The translations under genes were made by a program, and so were the position numbers. The notes beneath the pieces are model-generated. The model saw only the letters and a list, made by a program, of their open reading frames with translations. It ran no database searches and was not told the origin of the DNA. From Mangrovimicrobium sediminis (GTDB lineage: Bacteria > Pseudomonadota > Gammaproteobacteria > Pseudomonadales > Halieaceae): 64,000 bases of DNA. Shown piece by piece: positions 45,257-53,769 of this stretch. Location of the stretch: the NCBI RefSeq assembly GCF_004745945.1, contig NZ_SRLE01000004.1:124001-188000 (forward strand), written 5' to 3'. How positions within the stretch are numbered: position 1 is the first letter of the stretch; the number at the start of each line of letters is the position of its first letter.

Positions 45257-47113
45257 ATGAAGAGCATCGAGTCCGTCAACGACTTCGTCATCAAGTTCGC
45301 CAACGTCAACGGCACCGGTTCGGCCAGCGCCAACAACCTGTTCGCCAAGGCCCTGTTCCGCATGGGCCTGCCGGTGAGCCCGAAGAACATCTTCCCCTCC
45401 AACATCCAGGGCCTGCCGACCTGGTACGAGGTGCGGGTGAGCGAGAAAGGCTACCTCGGCCGCCGCGGCGGGGTGGATATCGCGCTGTCGGTGAATCCGC
45501 AGAGCATGGCCGCCGACATCCAGGAAGTGGAGCCGGGCGGCTATTTCATCTACGACAACACCAAGCCGCTGGACCTGCGCCTGGTGCGCGACGACGTCAA
45601 CATCATCGGCCTGCCGCTGACGCGCATCTGTAATGAAGAGTACAAGGACCCGCGCCAGCGCCAGCTGTTCAAGAACGTCATCTATGTCGGCGCGCTGGCC
45701 GCGCTGCTGGACATGGACTTCAAGGTGCTCACTGACCTGGTCGCGGACCAGTTCAAGGGCAAGGAAAAGCTGATCCTGCCGAACATCCACGCGCTGGAAC
45801 TCGGCCACCAATACGCGCGCGCCAACCTGGACTGCCCGATCGGTATCCGCGTGCAGGCCGCCGACGAGGTGGGCGACCAGATCCTGCTCGACGGCAACAC
45901 CGCACTCGGCCTGGGCGCCATCTACGGCGGTGCCACCGTCGCCGCCTGGTACCCGATCACGCCGTCCACCTCGGTGGTCGACGCCTACGAGAAATACGTC
46001 AAGCGCATGCGCATCGATCCGGGCACCGGCCAGCGCAACTACGCCATCGTGCAGGCAGAGGACGAACTGGCGGCCATGGGCATGGTGATCGGCGCCAGCT
46101 GGAACGGCGCGCGCGCCTTCACCGCGACCTCCGGCCCGGGCGTATCGCTGATGAGCGAATTCCTCGGCCTTGCCTATTTCGCCGAGATCCCCACAGTGCT
46201 GTTCAACGTGCAGCGCACCGGCCCGTCCACGGGCATGCCGACGCGTACCCAGCAGGGCGATATCCTGTCCTGCGCCTACGCGTCCCACGGCGACACCAAG
46301 CACGTGCTGCTGTTCCCGTCGACGCCGCGCGAGTGCTTCGACATGGGCGCGATGTCCTTCGACCTCGCCGAGCGCCTGCAGACGCCGATCATCCTGATGA
46401 CCGACCTCGACCTGGGCATGAACGACAACATGTCGCCCCCGCTGGAGTGGGACGACTCGCGCAAGTACGACCGCGGCAAGGTGATGACCGCCGAGCAGCT
46501 GGAGGCCGGTGTCGAATTCGGCCGCTACCTCGACGTCGACGACGACGGCATCTGCTACCGCACGTTGCCGGGCACCCACCCGCATCGCGGCGCCTTCTTC
46601 ACCCGCGGCACCTCGCGCGACGAGTACGCGGTCTACACCGAGAAGGGCGAGGCCTACGAGCGCAACATGCTGCGCCTGATGAAGAAGTGGGAGACCATGA
46701 AGGAGCACGTGCCGGCGCCGGAGACGATTCCCGCACGGCAGGAGACCGACATGGCGGTGCTGTACTTCGGCACCAGCGAGCAGGCCTCCCTGGAGGCGCT
46801 GGATCGCCTGGCGGACGAGGGCATCCACCTTAACGCCATGCGCGTGCGCGCCTTCCCCTTCAACGACGAGGTGGAGGACTTCCTGCACGCCCACGAGCGC
46901 GTCTTCGTCATCGAGCAGAACCGCGATGCGCAACTGCGCACCCTGCTCATGGCCGAGTTCGAGCTCGGTCCGGACAAGCTGAAGTCGGTACTGTGCTTCG
47001 ATGGCACGCCGATCAGCGCACGCAATATCCGCAAGCAGATCCGCCTGCACATGCCGGAGCTGGACGAGGAGCCGCAGGAAGTGGCTCGCGCGGCCGGCGC
47101 CACGGGAGAATAA
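45257..47113 (+). CDS. korA: 2-oxoacid:acceptor oxidoreductase alpha subunit (gamma-alpha fusion)
   Basis: A 618-residue fused subunit. Residues about 1-190 form the gamma (CoA/transferase-like) domain, with G-T-G-S-A-S-A-N near 20. From about 215 the alpha domain starts, with the pyrimidine-site motif W-Y-P-I-T-P-S-T-S-V-V-D near 232, then E-D-E-L-A-A-M-G-M-V-I-G-A-S and T-S-G-P-G-V-S-L-M-S-E. Fused gamma-alpha subunits are typical of KorA/VorA-like enzymes, often for 2-oxoglutarate. Substrate specificity is not proven by sequence. It starts 3 bp after korC and ends 6 bp before korB. Confidence 0.9.
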   Translation: MKSIESVNDFVIKFANVNGTGSASANNLFAKALFRMGLPVSPKNIFPSNIQGLPTWYEVRVSEKGYLGRRGGVDIALSVNPQSMAADIQEVEPGGYFIYDNTKPLDLRLVRDDVNIIGLPLTRICNEEYKDPRQRQLFKNVIYVGALAALLDMDFKVLTDLVADQFKGKEKLILPNIHALELGHQYARANLDCPIGIRVQAADEVGDQILLDGNTALGLGAIYGGATVAAWYPITPSTSVVDAYEKYVKRMRIDPGTGQRNYAIVQAEDELAAMGMVIGASWNGARAFTATSGPGVSLMSEFLGLAYFAEIPTVLFNVQRTGPSTGMPTRTQQGDILSCAYASHGDTKHVLLFPSTPRECFDMGAMSFDLAERLQTPIILMTDLDLGMNDNMSPPLEWDDSRKYDRGKVMTAEQLEAGVEFGRYLDVDDDGICYRTLPGTHPHRGAFFTRGTSRDEYAVYTEKGEAYERNMLRLMKKWETMKEHVPAPETIPARQETDMAVLYFGTSEQASLEALDRLADEGIHLNAMRVRAFPFNDEVEDFLHAHERVFVIEQNRDAQLRTLLMAEFELGPDKLKSVLCFDGTPISARNIRKQIRLHMPELDEEPQEVARAAGATGE

Positions 47114-47118
47114 AGAGT

Positions 47119-48171
47119 ATGAGTTACCAGCTTCCCAAGTTCCGCCACCCCGAGCTGCCGAAGAACGACCTGGGTTACACCAAGGCCGACTACGAGGGTG
47201 CCATCTCCACCCTGTGCGCCGGTTGCGGCCACGACTCGATCTCCGGCGCCATCGTCAAGGCCTGCCACGAGCTGTCCATCGAGCCGCACAAGATTGCCAA
47301 GCTCTCGGGTATCGGCTGCTCCTCGAAGACGCCGACCTATTACCTGGGCAAGTCCCATGGCTTCAACTCGGTACACGGACGCATGCCCTCGGTGGTGACC
47401 GGGGCGGCCATGGCCAACCGCGAACTGCTCTACCTGGGCGTTTCCGGCGACGGCGACACCGCCTCCATCGGCATGGGCCAGTTCGCCCACGTCGCCCGGC
47501 GCAACCTGAACATGGTCTACATCGTCATGAACAACGGTTGCTACGGCCTGACCAAGGGCCAGGACTCGGCCACCGCCGACGAGGGCTCGATGAGCAAGAA
47601 GGGCGAGCCCAACCCATTCAGCGCCATCGACCTGTGCGCCACCGCGCTGCAGTTCGGCGCCACCTTTGTCGCGCGCAGCTTCTCCGGCGACAAGACCCAG
47701 CTGGTGCCGCTGATCAAGGCGGCTATCGCCCACCGCGGCTTCGCCCTGATCGACGTCGTCTCGCCCTGTGTGACCTTCAACAACAACAAGGGCTCGACCA
47801 AGAGCTACGAGTTCGTACGCGAGCACGCCGAAGCCACCGGCGCGGTGGATTTCGTGCCCATGCGCAAGGAGATCACCACCGACTACAAGCCGGGCTACAG
47901 CCACGAAGTGACCCTGCACGATGGCTCCTCCATCCACCTGTACAAGCTGGAGCAGGACCTCGACCCCTTCGATCGCACCTCGGCCCTGCTGGCCATGGAG
48001 CGCCATCGCGCGGCGGGCGACATCCTCACCGGCCTCATCTATATGGACAAGGCCTCGCGCGACCTGCACGAGCAGCTGGAGACCTCCCGGCGCCCGCTCA
48101 GCCAGCTCACCGAGGAAGATCTCTGCCCGGGCAACCAGATGCTGAAAAATATCAACGCCAGCCTGCGCTAG
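47119..48171 (+). CDS. korB: 2-oxoacid:acceptor oxidoreductase beta subunit
   Basis: A 350-residue TPP-binding beta subunit. Cluster cysteines appear in L-C-A-G-C-G-H-D, G-I-G-C-S-S and S-P-C-V-T-F. The TPP/Mg site is G-D-G-D-T-A-S-I-G-M-G followed by N-N-G-C-Y-G-L-T-K-G-Q. These residues are complete. No separate ferredoxin domain is present because the KorC-like subunit supplies the extra clusters. The ATG at 47119 has an AAAGAG site and lies 6 bp after korA. The operon korC-korA-korB ends here; phoB follows after its own regulatory region. Confidence 0.92.
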   Translation: MSYQLPKFRHPELPKNDLGYTKADYEGAISTLCAGCGHDSISGAIVKACHELSIEPHKIAKLSGIGCSSKTPTYYLGKSHGFNSVHGRMPSVVTGAAMANRELLYLGVSGDGDTASIGMGQFAHVARRNLNMVYIVMNNGCYGLTKGQDSATADEGSMSKKGEPNPFSAIDLCATALQFGATFVARSFSGDKTQLVPLIKAAIAHRGFALIDVVSPCVTFNNNKGSTKSYEFVREHAEATGAVDFVPMRKEITTDYKPGYSHEVTLHDGSSIHLYKLEQDLDPFDRTSALLAMERHRAAGDILTGLIYMDKASRDLHEQLETSRRPLSQLTEEDLCPGNQMLKNINASLR

Positions 48172-48179
48172 GCCGGCGT

Positions 48180-48201
48180 TTGTAACGTTATGGTCACAAT
48201 T
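48180..48201 (+). promoter_or_regulatory. Pho-box-like direct repeat before phoB
   Basis: Two adjacent 11-mers, TTGTAACGTTA and TGGTCACAATT, have the 7+4 layout of a PhoB half-site pair. A TAATAC -10 candidate lies at 48210-48215, the spacing expected when the Pho box replaces the -35. The repeat before pstS is nearly the same. This implies autoregulation of phoBR. Confidence 0.7.
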
Positions 48202-48248
48202 TCATCATCTAATACCTGCTGTCCAACCCACGAGGAACCGATGCAGGC

Positions 48249-48950
48249 ATGCCAGAACGTAGCGTACTGATTGTCGATGATGAAACCGCCATTCGCGACA
48301 TGTTGCGAATGGCGCTGGAAATCGCGGATTTTAACGTCCTCGAGTCCGACAACATCCAGGATGCCTATACCCGTATCCTGGACAACAAGCCGGACATCGT
48401 GCTGCTCGACTGGATGCTGCCCGGCGGCAGCGGCATCGAGCTGCTGCGCCGGCTCAAGCGCGAGGAGAGCACCCAGGAACTGCCGGTGATCATGCTCACC
48501 GCGAAGACCGCCGAGGACAACGTCATCCAGGGCCTGGATGTCGGTGCCGACGACTACATCACCAAACCCTTCGCGCCGCGCGAGCTGATCGCGCGGATCC
48601 GCGCGCTGTTGCGCCGCGCCACGCCGGGCCAGGACCAGGGACGGCTGGAGGTCAACGGCCTGGTGCTGGACGGCGAGAGCCGGCGCATCTTCGTCGGCGA
48701 CGATCCTGTCGACATGGGTCCCACCGAATTCAACCTGCTGCAGTTCTTCATGTCGCACCCGGAGCGGGCGTATACTCGCGGGCAGCTGCTCGACCACGTG
48801 TGGGGCGCCAATGTCTACGTCGAGGAACGCACGGTTGATGTGCATATCCGCCGCCTGCGCAAGGCGCTGCAGACCGATATGGCCGATTACAGCGGCCTCA
48901 TCCAGACGGTGCGTGGCACCGGGTACCGCTTCTCCTCCCGCGGCCTCTGA
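48249..48950 (+). CDS. phoB: Phosphate regulon response regulator PhoB
   Basis: A 233-residue OmpR/PhoB-family regulator. The receiver domain has Asp10/Asp11, the phosphoacceptor Asp54 in V-L-L-D-W-M-L-P, and the T-A-K motif. The C-terminal winged helix has R-R-I-F-V, G-P-T-E-F-N-L-L-Q-F-F and V-R-G-T-G-Y-R-F. The W-M-L-P-G-G-S-G-I-E segment is distinctive for PhoB. Phosphorylated by PhoR, it activates pst and other phosphate-starvation genes. It is followed 21 bp later by phoR. Confidence 0.96.
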   Translation: MPERSVLIVDDETAIRDMLRMALEIADFNVLESDNIQDAYTRILDNKPDIVLLDWMLPGGSGIELLRRLKREESTQELPVIMLTAKTAEDNVIQGLDVGADDYITKPFAPRELIARIRALLRRATPGQDQGRLEVNGLVLDGESRRIFVGDDPVDMGPTEFNLLQFFMSHPERAYTRGQLLDHVWGANVYVEERTVDVHIRRLRKALQTDMADYSGLIQTVRGTGYRFSSRGL

Positions 48951-48971
48951 ACCGGGGCGGCAACCGCAGCG

Positions 48972-50240
48972 ATGAAATGGTTTACCGCGGTTGCCCGCGT
49001 CCTGTTGTTTATTGCCGCAGGCACCCTGGTGGGCCTGGTCTTCGGTCACGCCCTGGTTGGAACGATCCTCGCCACCAGCGCGGTGGTGCTCTACTGGCTA
49101 CAGCAGATGTGGCTGGTGGAGCACTGGCTGCGCGACTCCTCCCAGGCGCCGCCCAACGTGCACGGCCTGTGGGCGGAACTGGTGGGGCATATCTACCGCC
49201 AGGAGCGCAATGCCAGCGCGACCATCAGCCAACTGCAATCCACCGTCGACTACCTGCTGCAGTCATTCGCCGCCATGCGCGACGGGGTGGTCATCCTCGA
49301 GGACGGCGGCGCAATCCGCTGGTGCAACGACGCGGTGCAGCCGCTGCTCGGCCTGCGCTACCCCGAGGACACCGGCCAGGCGATTACCAACCTGGTGCGG
49401 GTCCCCGAGTTCAAGCAGTACCTGCAGGCCGGCGACTACACCACGCCCCTGGTGTTCGAACGCGGCGGCGAGCCGAAAACCCACCTGATGCTGGTCGCCA
49501 CGCGCTTTGCTGAGGGCGATATCCTGCTCTTCGTACGAAATGTCACAGACCGGGTGCAGAATGAGAACATGCGCCGGGATTTCGTCGGCAACGTCTCCCA
49601 CGAGTTGCGCACGCCGCTGACGGTCATCACCGGTTACCTCGGCACCATGCTCGCGGACACCTCGGGGTTGCCACCGCCCTATGTGCGCGCGCTGGAGCAG
49701 ATGGACGGCCAGGCCTCGCGCATGGAAAACCTGCTCAAGGACCTGTTGTGGCTGACGCGTATCGAGACCACAGAGCGCGATGCCAAGGACGAGCAGGTCG
49801 ACATGGGGGCACTGCTGGCCGAACTGCAGGATGAAATGGGCAACCTGCACCCGGACAATCCACTACAATTGCAGGTCGAATGCCAGGAGCGGATTCCGGG
49901 CGACTACCGGGAGCTCTACAGCGCGGTCTCCAACCTGGTAATCAACGCCTACAAGTATGGCGGCCAGGGCAAGCCGGTCATTGCATCCTGGCGCAAACAG
50001 GGCGAGGATTACCACCTCGCGGTGAGGGACCATGGCCGCGGCATCGACCCGGTGCATATCCCGCGGCTGACAGAGCGCTTCTACCGGGTCGACGACAGCC
50101 GCTCGTCGATGACCGGCGGCACCGGGCTGGGCCTGGCCATCGTCAAGCACGTGGCGATGGCGCACGGCGGGCGTTTGAACATAGAAAGCAGGGCAGGGCA
50201 GGGCAGTACGTTCACGATCATACTCCCTCAAAGGACATAA
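48972..50240 (+). CDS. phoR: Phosphate regulon sensor kinase PhoR
   Basis: A 422-residue histidine kinase. Two N-terminal helices (about 7-46) anchor it with no large periplasmic domain, as expected for PhoR. A charged region is followed by a PAS domain (about 85-190). The dimerisation box F-V-G-N-V-S-H-E-L-R-T-P-L has its His near residue 210, and the ATPase boxes are N-L-V-I-N-A-Y-K-Y, V-R-D-H-G-R-G-I and G-G-T-G-L-G-L-A-I-V. It senses phosphate indirectly through PstSCAB and PhoU. Confidence 0.95.
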   Translation: MKWFTAVARVLLFIAAGTLVGLVFGHALVGTILATSAVVLYWLQQMWLVEHWLRDSSQAPPNVHGLWAELVGHIYRQERNASATISQLQSTVDYLLQSFAAMRDGVVILEDGGAIRWCNDAVQPLLGLRYPEDTGQAITNLVRVPEFKQYLQAGDYTTPLVFERGGEPKTHLMLVATRFAEGDILLFVRNVTDRVQNENMRRDFVGNVSHELRTPLTVITGYLGTMLADTSGLPPPYVRALEQMDGQASRMENLLKDLLWLTRIETTERDAKDEQVDMGALLAELQDEMGNLHPDNPLQLQVECQERIPGDYRELYSAVSNLVINAYKYGGQGKPVIASWRKQGEDYHLAVRDHGRGIDPVHIPRLTERFYRVDDSRSSMTGGTGLGLAIVKHVAMAHGGRLNIESRAGQGSTFTIILPQRT

Positions 50241-50258
50241 CAGCGGGGGCACAGGACG

Positions 50259-50981
50259 ATGTTGAAACAGGACGACTACAAGCAGCACATTTCCGAAAAG
50301 TTCAATAGCGAACTCGAGGAGATCAAGAACCACCTGCTGGAGATGGGCGGCAAGGTGGAACGCCAACTCATGGCCGCGATTGATGCCCTGATGGCCCGCG
50401 ACTCCGCGGCCGCCGAGGAGATCATCAATCGCGACCACGAGGTCAACCAGATGGAAATGCGCATCGACGACGAGTGCAGTACCATCCTGGCGCGGCGCCA
50501 GCCGGCGGCCAGCGACCTGCGCCTGGTGCTGACAGTGATCAAGGTCAACACCGACATCGAGCGCATCGGTGACGAGGCGGCGAAAATTGCCCGCCAGGCC
50601 GTGCGCCTGGCCGAGGACAACCTCTCGCCGACCAATTACGTCGAGGTCCGGCATATCGGCAACCACGTCGCCTCCATGCTGCGCAAGGCGCTAGACGCCT
50701 TCGCCCGGCTGGACCTGGAGCAGGCGGTGGACGTGGTGCGCGAGGACAATGACGTCGACAAGGAATACGGCAGCGCGCTGCGCTCGCTGGTGACCTTCAT
50801 GATGGAGGACCCGCGCGATATCGGCCCCATCCTCAACGAGATGTGGGCCCTGCGCAGCCTCGAGCGCATCGGCGACCACGCGGCGAATATCGCCGAGCAC
50901 GTGGTGTACCTGGTGCGCGGCCGTGATGTGCGCCACCAGAAGACCCTCGAGGAGTTCCTCGACAAGGTTAATGAAGAGTAG
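50259..50981 (+). CDS. phoU: Phosphate signalling regulator PhoU, first copy
   Basis: A 240-residue PhoU with two three-helix bundles. Conserved metal-site motifs occur twice, D-I-E-R-I-G-D-E-A near residue 105 and L-E-R-I-G-D-H-A-A-N near 206. It connects PstB activity to PhoR kinase/phosphatase switching. The start 18 bp after phoR and the absence of a promoter place it in the phoBR operon. A second, distinct phoU lies after pstB. Confidence 0.94.
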   Translation: MLKQDDYKQHISEKFNSELEEIKNHLLEMGGKVERQLMAAIDALMARDSAAAEEIINRDHEVNQMEMRIDDECSTILARRQPAASDLRLVLTVIKVNTDIERIGDEAAKIARQAVRLAEDNLSPTNYVEVRHIGNHVASMLRKALDAFARLDLEQAVDVVREDNDVDKEYGSALRSLVTFMMEDPRDIGPILNEMWALRSLERIGDHAANIAEHVVYLVRGRDVRHQKTLEEFLDKVNEE

Positions 50982-51038
50982 CCTTTTGTTGGTCTCGCAA
51001 AGCATTTTGTGAAAGCCAATAAAATCAAAGGCTTAGAC

Positions 51039-51060
51039 TTGTAATATTGTGGTAACAAAC
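51039..51060 (+). promoter_or_regulatory. Pho-box-like direct repeat before pstS
   Basis: Adjacent 11-mers TTGTAATATTG and TGGTAACAAAC match the phoB-upstream pair in 14 of 22 positions and keep the same layout. A TACATA or TAGACT -10 candidate lies just downstream (51063-51072). The pstS GTG follows after a leader of about 80 bases with AGGAG at 51140. Confidence 0.75.
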
Positions 51061-51154
51061 GGTACATAGACTGGCCGGCGATACGGTCTGCAGAACCGGC
51101 CCAAACCGCGCGATCTATATCGCGCACCATAGAAAAGACAGGAGTGACTCACAC

Positions 51155-52303
51155 GTGACTAGACGCATGACAGGCGCACTGGCGCTGGCTGCCGCAGCAG
51201 CAGCCTTCCTTCCCGGCCTGGCCAACGCCCAGGGCCGCGACATCATCAGCATCGTCGGCTCGTCCACCGTCTATCCCTTCGCTACCGTGGTCGCCGAGCG
51301 TTTCGGCCGCTCCAGCGGCTTCAAGACCCCGAAAATCGAATCCACCGGTTCCGGCGGCGGCCTGAAGCTGTTCTGCAAGGGTGTCGGCACGGCTACCCCG
51401 GACATCACCAACGCCTCCCGCCGCATCAAGAAGAGCGAGTTCGACGACTGCCAGAACAATGGCGTCAAGGACGTCGTCGAAGTCCTGATCGGTTTTGACG
51501 GCATCGCCTTCGCCAACTCCCGCGAGGCGCCCCTGTACGAGTTGTCGCTGAAGGACATCTACCTGGCCCTGGCCAAGGACGTGCCCGGCGCGGATGGCAA
51601 GCTGATCCCCAACCCCTACACCACCTGGAAGGAAGTCGACTCGAACCTGCCCGACACCCGCATCGAAGTGCTCGGCCCGCCGCCGACCTCCGGTACCCGC
51701 GACGCCTTCGCCGAACTGGCCATGGGCGGCGGTGCGGAGCAGATCCCCGCGCTGCACGCGCTGTCCAAGCTCGGCGCCGACGAGGTCGACGCGATCAAGG
51801 CTGCCATGGCTGCACTGGGCGTCCCCGAATCCCTGTACGACGCGCTGGCCCAGAAGAAGGGCAAGGCGCCCAAGGGCGGCGACATTTTCGAGACCATCGC
51901 CTATTCCGTGCGCGAGGATGGCGCCTATATCGAAGCCGGTGAGAACGACAACCTGATCGTGCAGAAGCTCGAGGCCAACCCCAGCGCCCTGGGCATCTTC
52001 GGCTACAGCTTCCTCGAGGAGAACGCCGACAAGGTACAGGGCTCGAAGATCGACGGTGTGGCCCCGGATTTCGATACTATTGCCGACGGCGATTACCCGG
52101 TATCGCGCCCGCTGTACTTCTATATCAAGGCGGCCCACGTCGGCCGTATTCCCGGCATCCAGGAGTTCGCCGAGGAGTTCGTCTCCGAGCGCGCCATGGG
52201 CGAGGACGGCTACCTGCCCGAACGCGGCCTGATCCCGCTGGAAGAAGAGGCACTGGAGGAAATCCAGGCCGCGGTGAAGTCGCTCAAACCGCTGCAGATG
52301 TGA
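51155..52303 (+). CDS. pstS: Periplasmic phosphate-binding protein PstS
   Basis: A 382-residue protein with a signal peptide ending A-N-A-Q (about residue 25). The mature N-terminus I-S-I-V-G-S-S-T-V-Y-P-F and S-T-G-S-G-G-G are phosphate-binding loops, and G-P-P-P-T-S-G-T-R-D-A-F is the third. It delivers phosphate to the PstCA permease. AGGAG sits 10 bases before the GTG at 51155; an ATG at 51167 is a weaker alternative. It is much longer than a minimal PstS because of loops near residues 170-230. Confidence 0.95.
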   Translation: MTRRMTGALALAAAAAAFLPGLANAQGRDIISIVGSSTVYPFATVVAERFGRSSGFKTPKIESTGSGGGLKLFCKGVGTATPDITNASRRIKKSEFDDCQNNGVKDVVEVLIGFDGIAFANSREAPLYELSLKDIYLALAKDVPGADGKLIPNPYTTWKEVDSNLPDTRIEVLGPPPTSGTRDAFAELAMGGGAEQIPALHALSKLGADEVDAIKAAMAALGVPESLYDALAQKKGKAPKGGDIFETIAYSVREDGAYIEAGENDNLIVQKLEANPSALGIFGYSFLEENADKVQGSKIDGVAPDFDTIADGDYPVSRPLYFYIKAAHVGRIPGIQEFAEEFVSERAMGEDGYLPERGLIPLEEEALEEIQAAVKSLKPLQM

Positions 52304-52338
52304 ACCGGCGTCATCCTGCTACCTTTATGTTGTAACCC

Positions 52339-52361
52339 GTGCGCCGCGTTGAGCGGCGCAC
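52339..52361 (+). promoter_or_regulatory. Hairpin between pstS and pstC
   Basis: A perfect 9-bp stem, GTGCGCCGC and GCGGCGCAC, encloses a 5-base loop. The following ACCTTATTA is a poor T-run. It most likely acts as a partial terminator or an mRNA 3'-end protector that makes PstS more abundant than the permease. Confidence 0.6.
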
Positions 52362-52380
52362 ACCTTATTAAGAGTTCGCC

Positions 52381-53769
52381 ATGCAGACATCGACGGTAAT
52401 CCTTGTCCTGTTCGCGCTCTGCTGTGTGAGCTTTGCCGTGGGCCGCTTCCGCTCCCGCGCCGTGGGGCAACAGGCGGGCGGCATCCATCTTTTGCACTCC
52501 CTGCCGCATCATTACGGCTATCTCTCGGCAATGATTGCCGCCTTGCCTGCGCTGCTGGTATTGCTGGTCTGGATGCTGCTCGAGGGGCGCTTTATAGAGG
52601 GGCGAGTGATCGCCGGCCTGCCCGCAGACGTGCAGGCGCTCAGCGAGAGCCGTCTCGGCCTGTACTACAACCAGATCATCGCCTATGCCGCGGGTGGCAT
52701 CGATGCCTCGACACTCTCCGAGCCGCAACTCGCCGCGGCGGAACAGTACAACGCGCTGAAAAGCGAAAGCGGCTGGCTGAAGTTGGCGCTGGTGGTGGTG
52801 GTCGCGGTAACCGGCTCGCTGCTGGTGCTCGGCCGCATCAAACCGGACCTGCGCGCGCGCAACCACGTCGAGAACATCTGGACCTGGATGTTGTTCGGTT
52901 GCTCGTTCATCGCCGTGCTCACCACCCTGGGCATCGTGCTCTCGGTGCTGTTCGAGGCGGTGCGCTTCTTCCGCCTGATCCCGGCCACGGACTTCCTGTT
53001 CGGCCTGCAGTGGAGCCCGCAGATCGCCATTCGCGCCGACCAGGTCGGCGCCTCCGGCTCCTTCGGCTTTATCCCGCTGCTGGTGGGCACGCTGCTGATC
53101 TCCTTCGTCGCCATGCTGATCGCCGTGCCGGTGGGCCTGATGTCGGCGATCTACCTCTCTGAATACGCCAGCAAGCAGTTCCGGGCGATTACCAAGCCGA
53201 TCCTCGAGATTCTCGCCGGCGTGCCGACCGTGGTCTACGGCTTTTTTGCCGCGCTGACGGTCGCGCCGTTCATTCGCGAGTTGGGGGAAAGCCTGGGCCT
53301 CACCGTCGCCTCGGAGAGCGCGCTGGCCGCGGGCCTGGTGATGGGGATCATGATCATCCCCTTTGTCATGTCCCTGTCCGATGACATCATCAACGCGGTG
53401 CCGGACAGCATGCGCGAGGCTTCGCTGGGGCTCGGCGCCACCATGAACGAGACCATTCGCAAGGTGCTGATACCGGCCGCACTGCCGGGCATCGTCGGCG
53501 GCATCCTGCTCGCCGTGTCGCGCGCCATCGGCGAGACCATGATCGTGGTGATGGCCGCCGGGCTGTCCGCCAAGCTCACCGTCAACCCGCTGGAGGCGGT
53601 GACCACCATTACCGTGCAGATCGTGACCCTGCTGGTCGGCGACCAGGAGTTCGACAGTCCCAAAACCCTGGCGGCCTTCGCCCTGGGCCTGGTGCTGTTC
53701 TTCGTCACCTTGCTGTTGAATGTCGTGGCGCTGTATGTGGTGCGCCGCTACCGGGAACAATATGAGTAA
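52381..53769 (+). CDS. pstC: Phosphate ABC transporter permease PstC
   Basis: A 462-residue permease, longer than the E. coli form (about 320). An N-terminal extension of about 170 residues has two helices with a periplasmic loop. The standard permease core follows from about 175. Its transmembrane EAA-like loop reads R-E-A-S-L-G-L-G-A-T-M-N-E-T-I, and L-P-G-I-V-G-G-I-L-L follows. Helices are well defined. It overlaps pstA by 8 bp. The long form is common in gammaproteobacteria related to Pseudomonas. Confidence 0.94.
   Translation: MQTSTVILVLFALCCVSFAVGRFRSRAVGQQAGGIHLLHSLPHHYGYLSAMIAALPALLVLLVWMLLEGRFIEGRVIAGLPADVQALSESRLGLYYNQIIAYAAGGIDASTLSEPQLAAAEQYNALKSESGWLKLALVVVVAVTGSLLVLGRIKPDLRARNHVENIWTWMLFGCSFIAVLTTLGIVLSVLFEAVRFFRLIPATDFLFGLQWSPQIAIRADQVGASGSFGFIPLLVGTLLISFVAMLIAVPVGLMSAIYLSEYASKQFRAITKPILEILAGVPTVVYGFFAALTVAPFIRELGESLGLTVASESALAAGLVMGIMIIPFVMSLSDDIINAVPDSMREASLGLGATMNETIRKVLIPAALPGIVGGILLAVSRAIGETMIVVMAAGLSAKLTVNPLEAVTTITVQIVTLLVGDQEFDSPKTLAAFALGLVLFFVTLLLNVVALYVVRRYREQYE

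Noticed and set aside
43458-47050. Two long antisense frames (570 and 607 residues) under korC and korA
   Set aside because: Both are shadows of strongly conserved sense genes and have repetitive Val/His/Gly/Ala composition.
52210-53760. 516-residue His/Gln-rich frame antisense to pstC
   Set aside because: Composition is typical of an antisense reading of membrane-protein codons; pstC is unambiguous.
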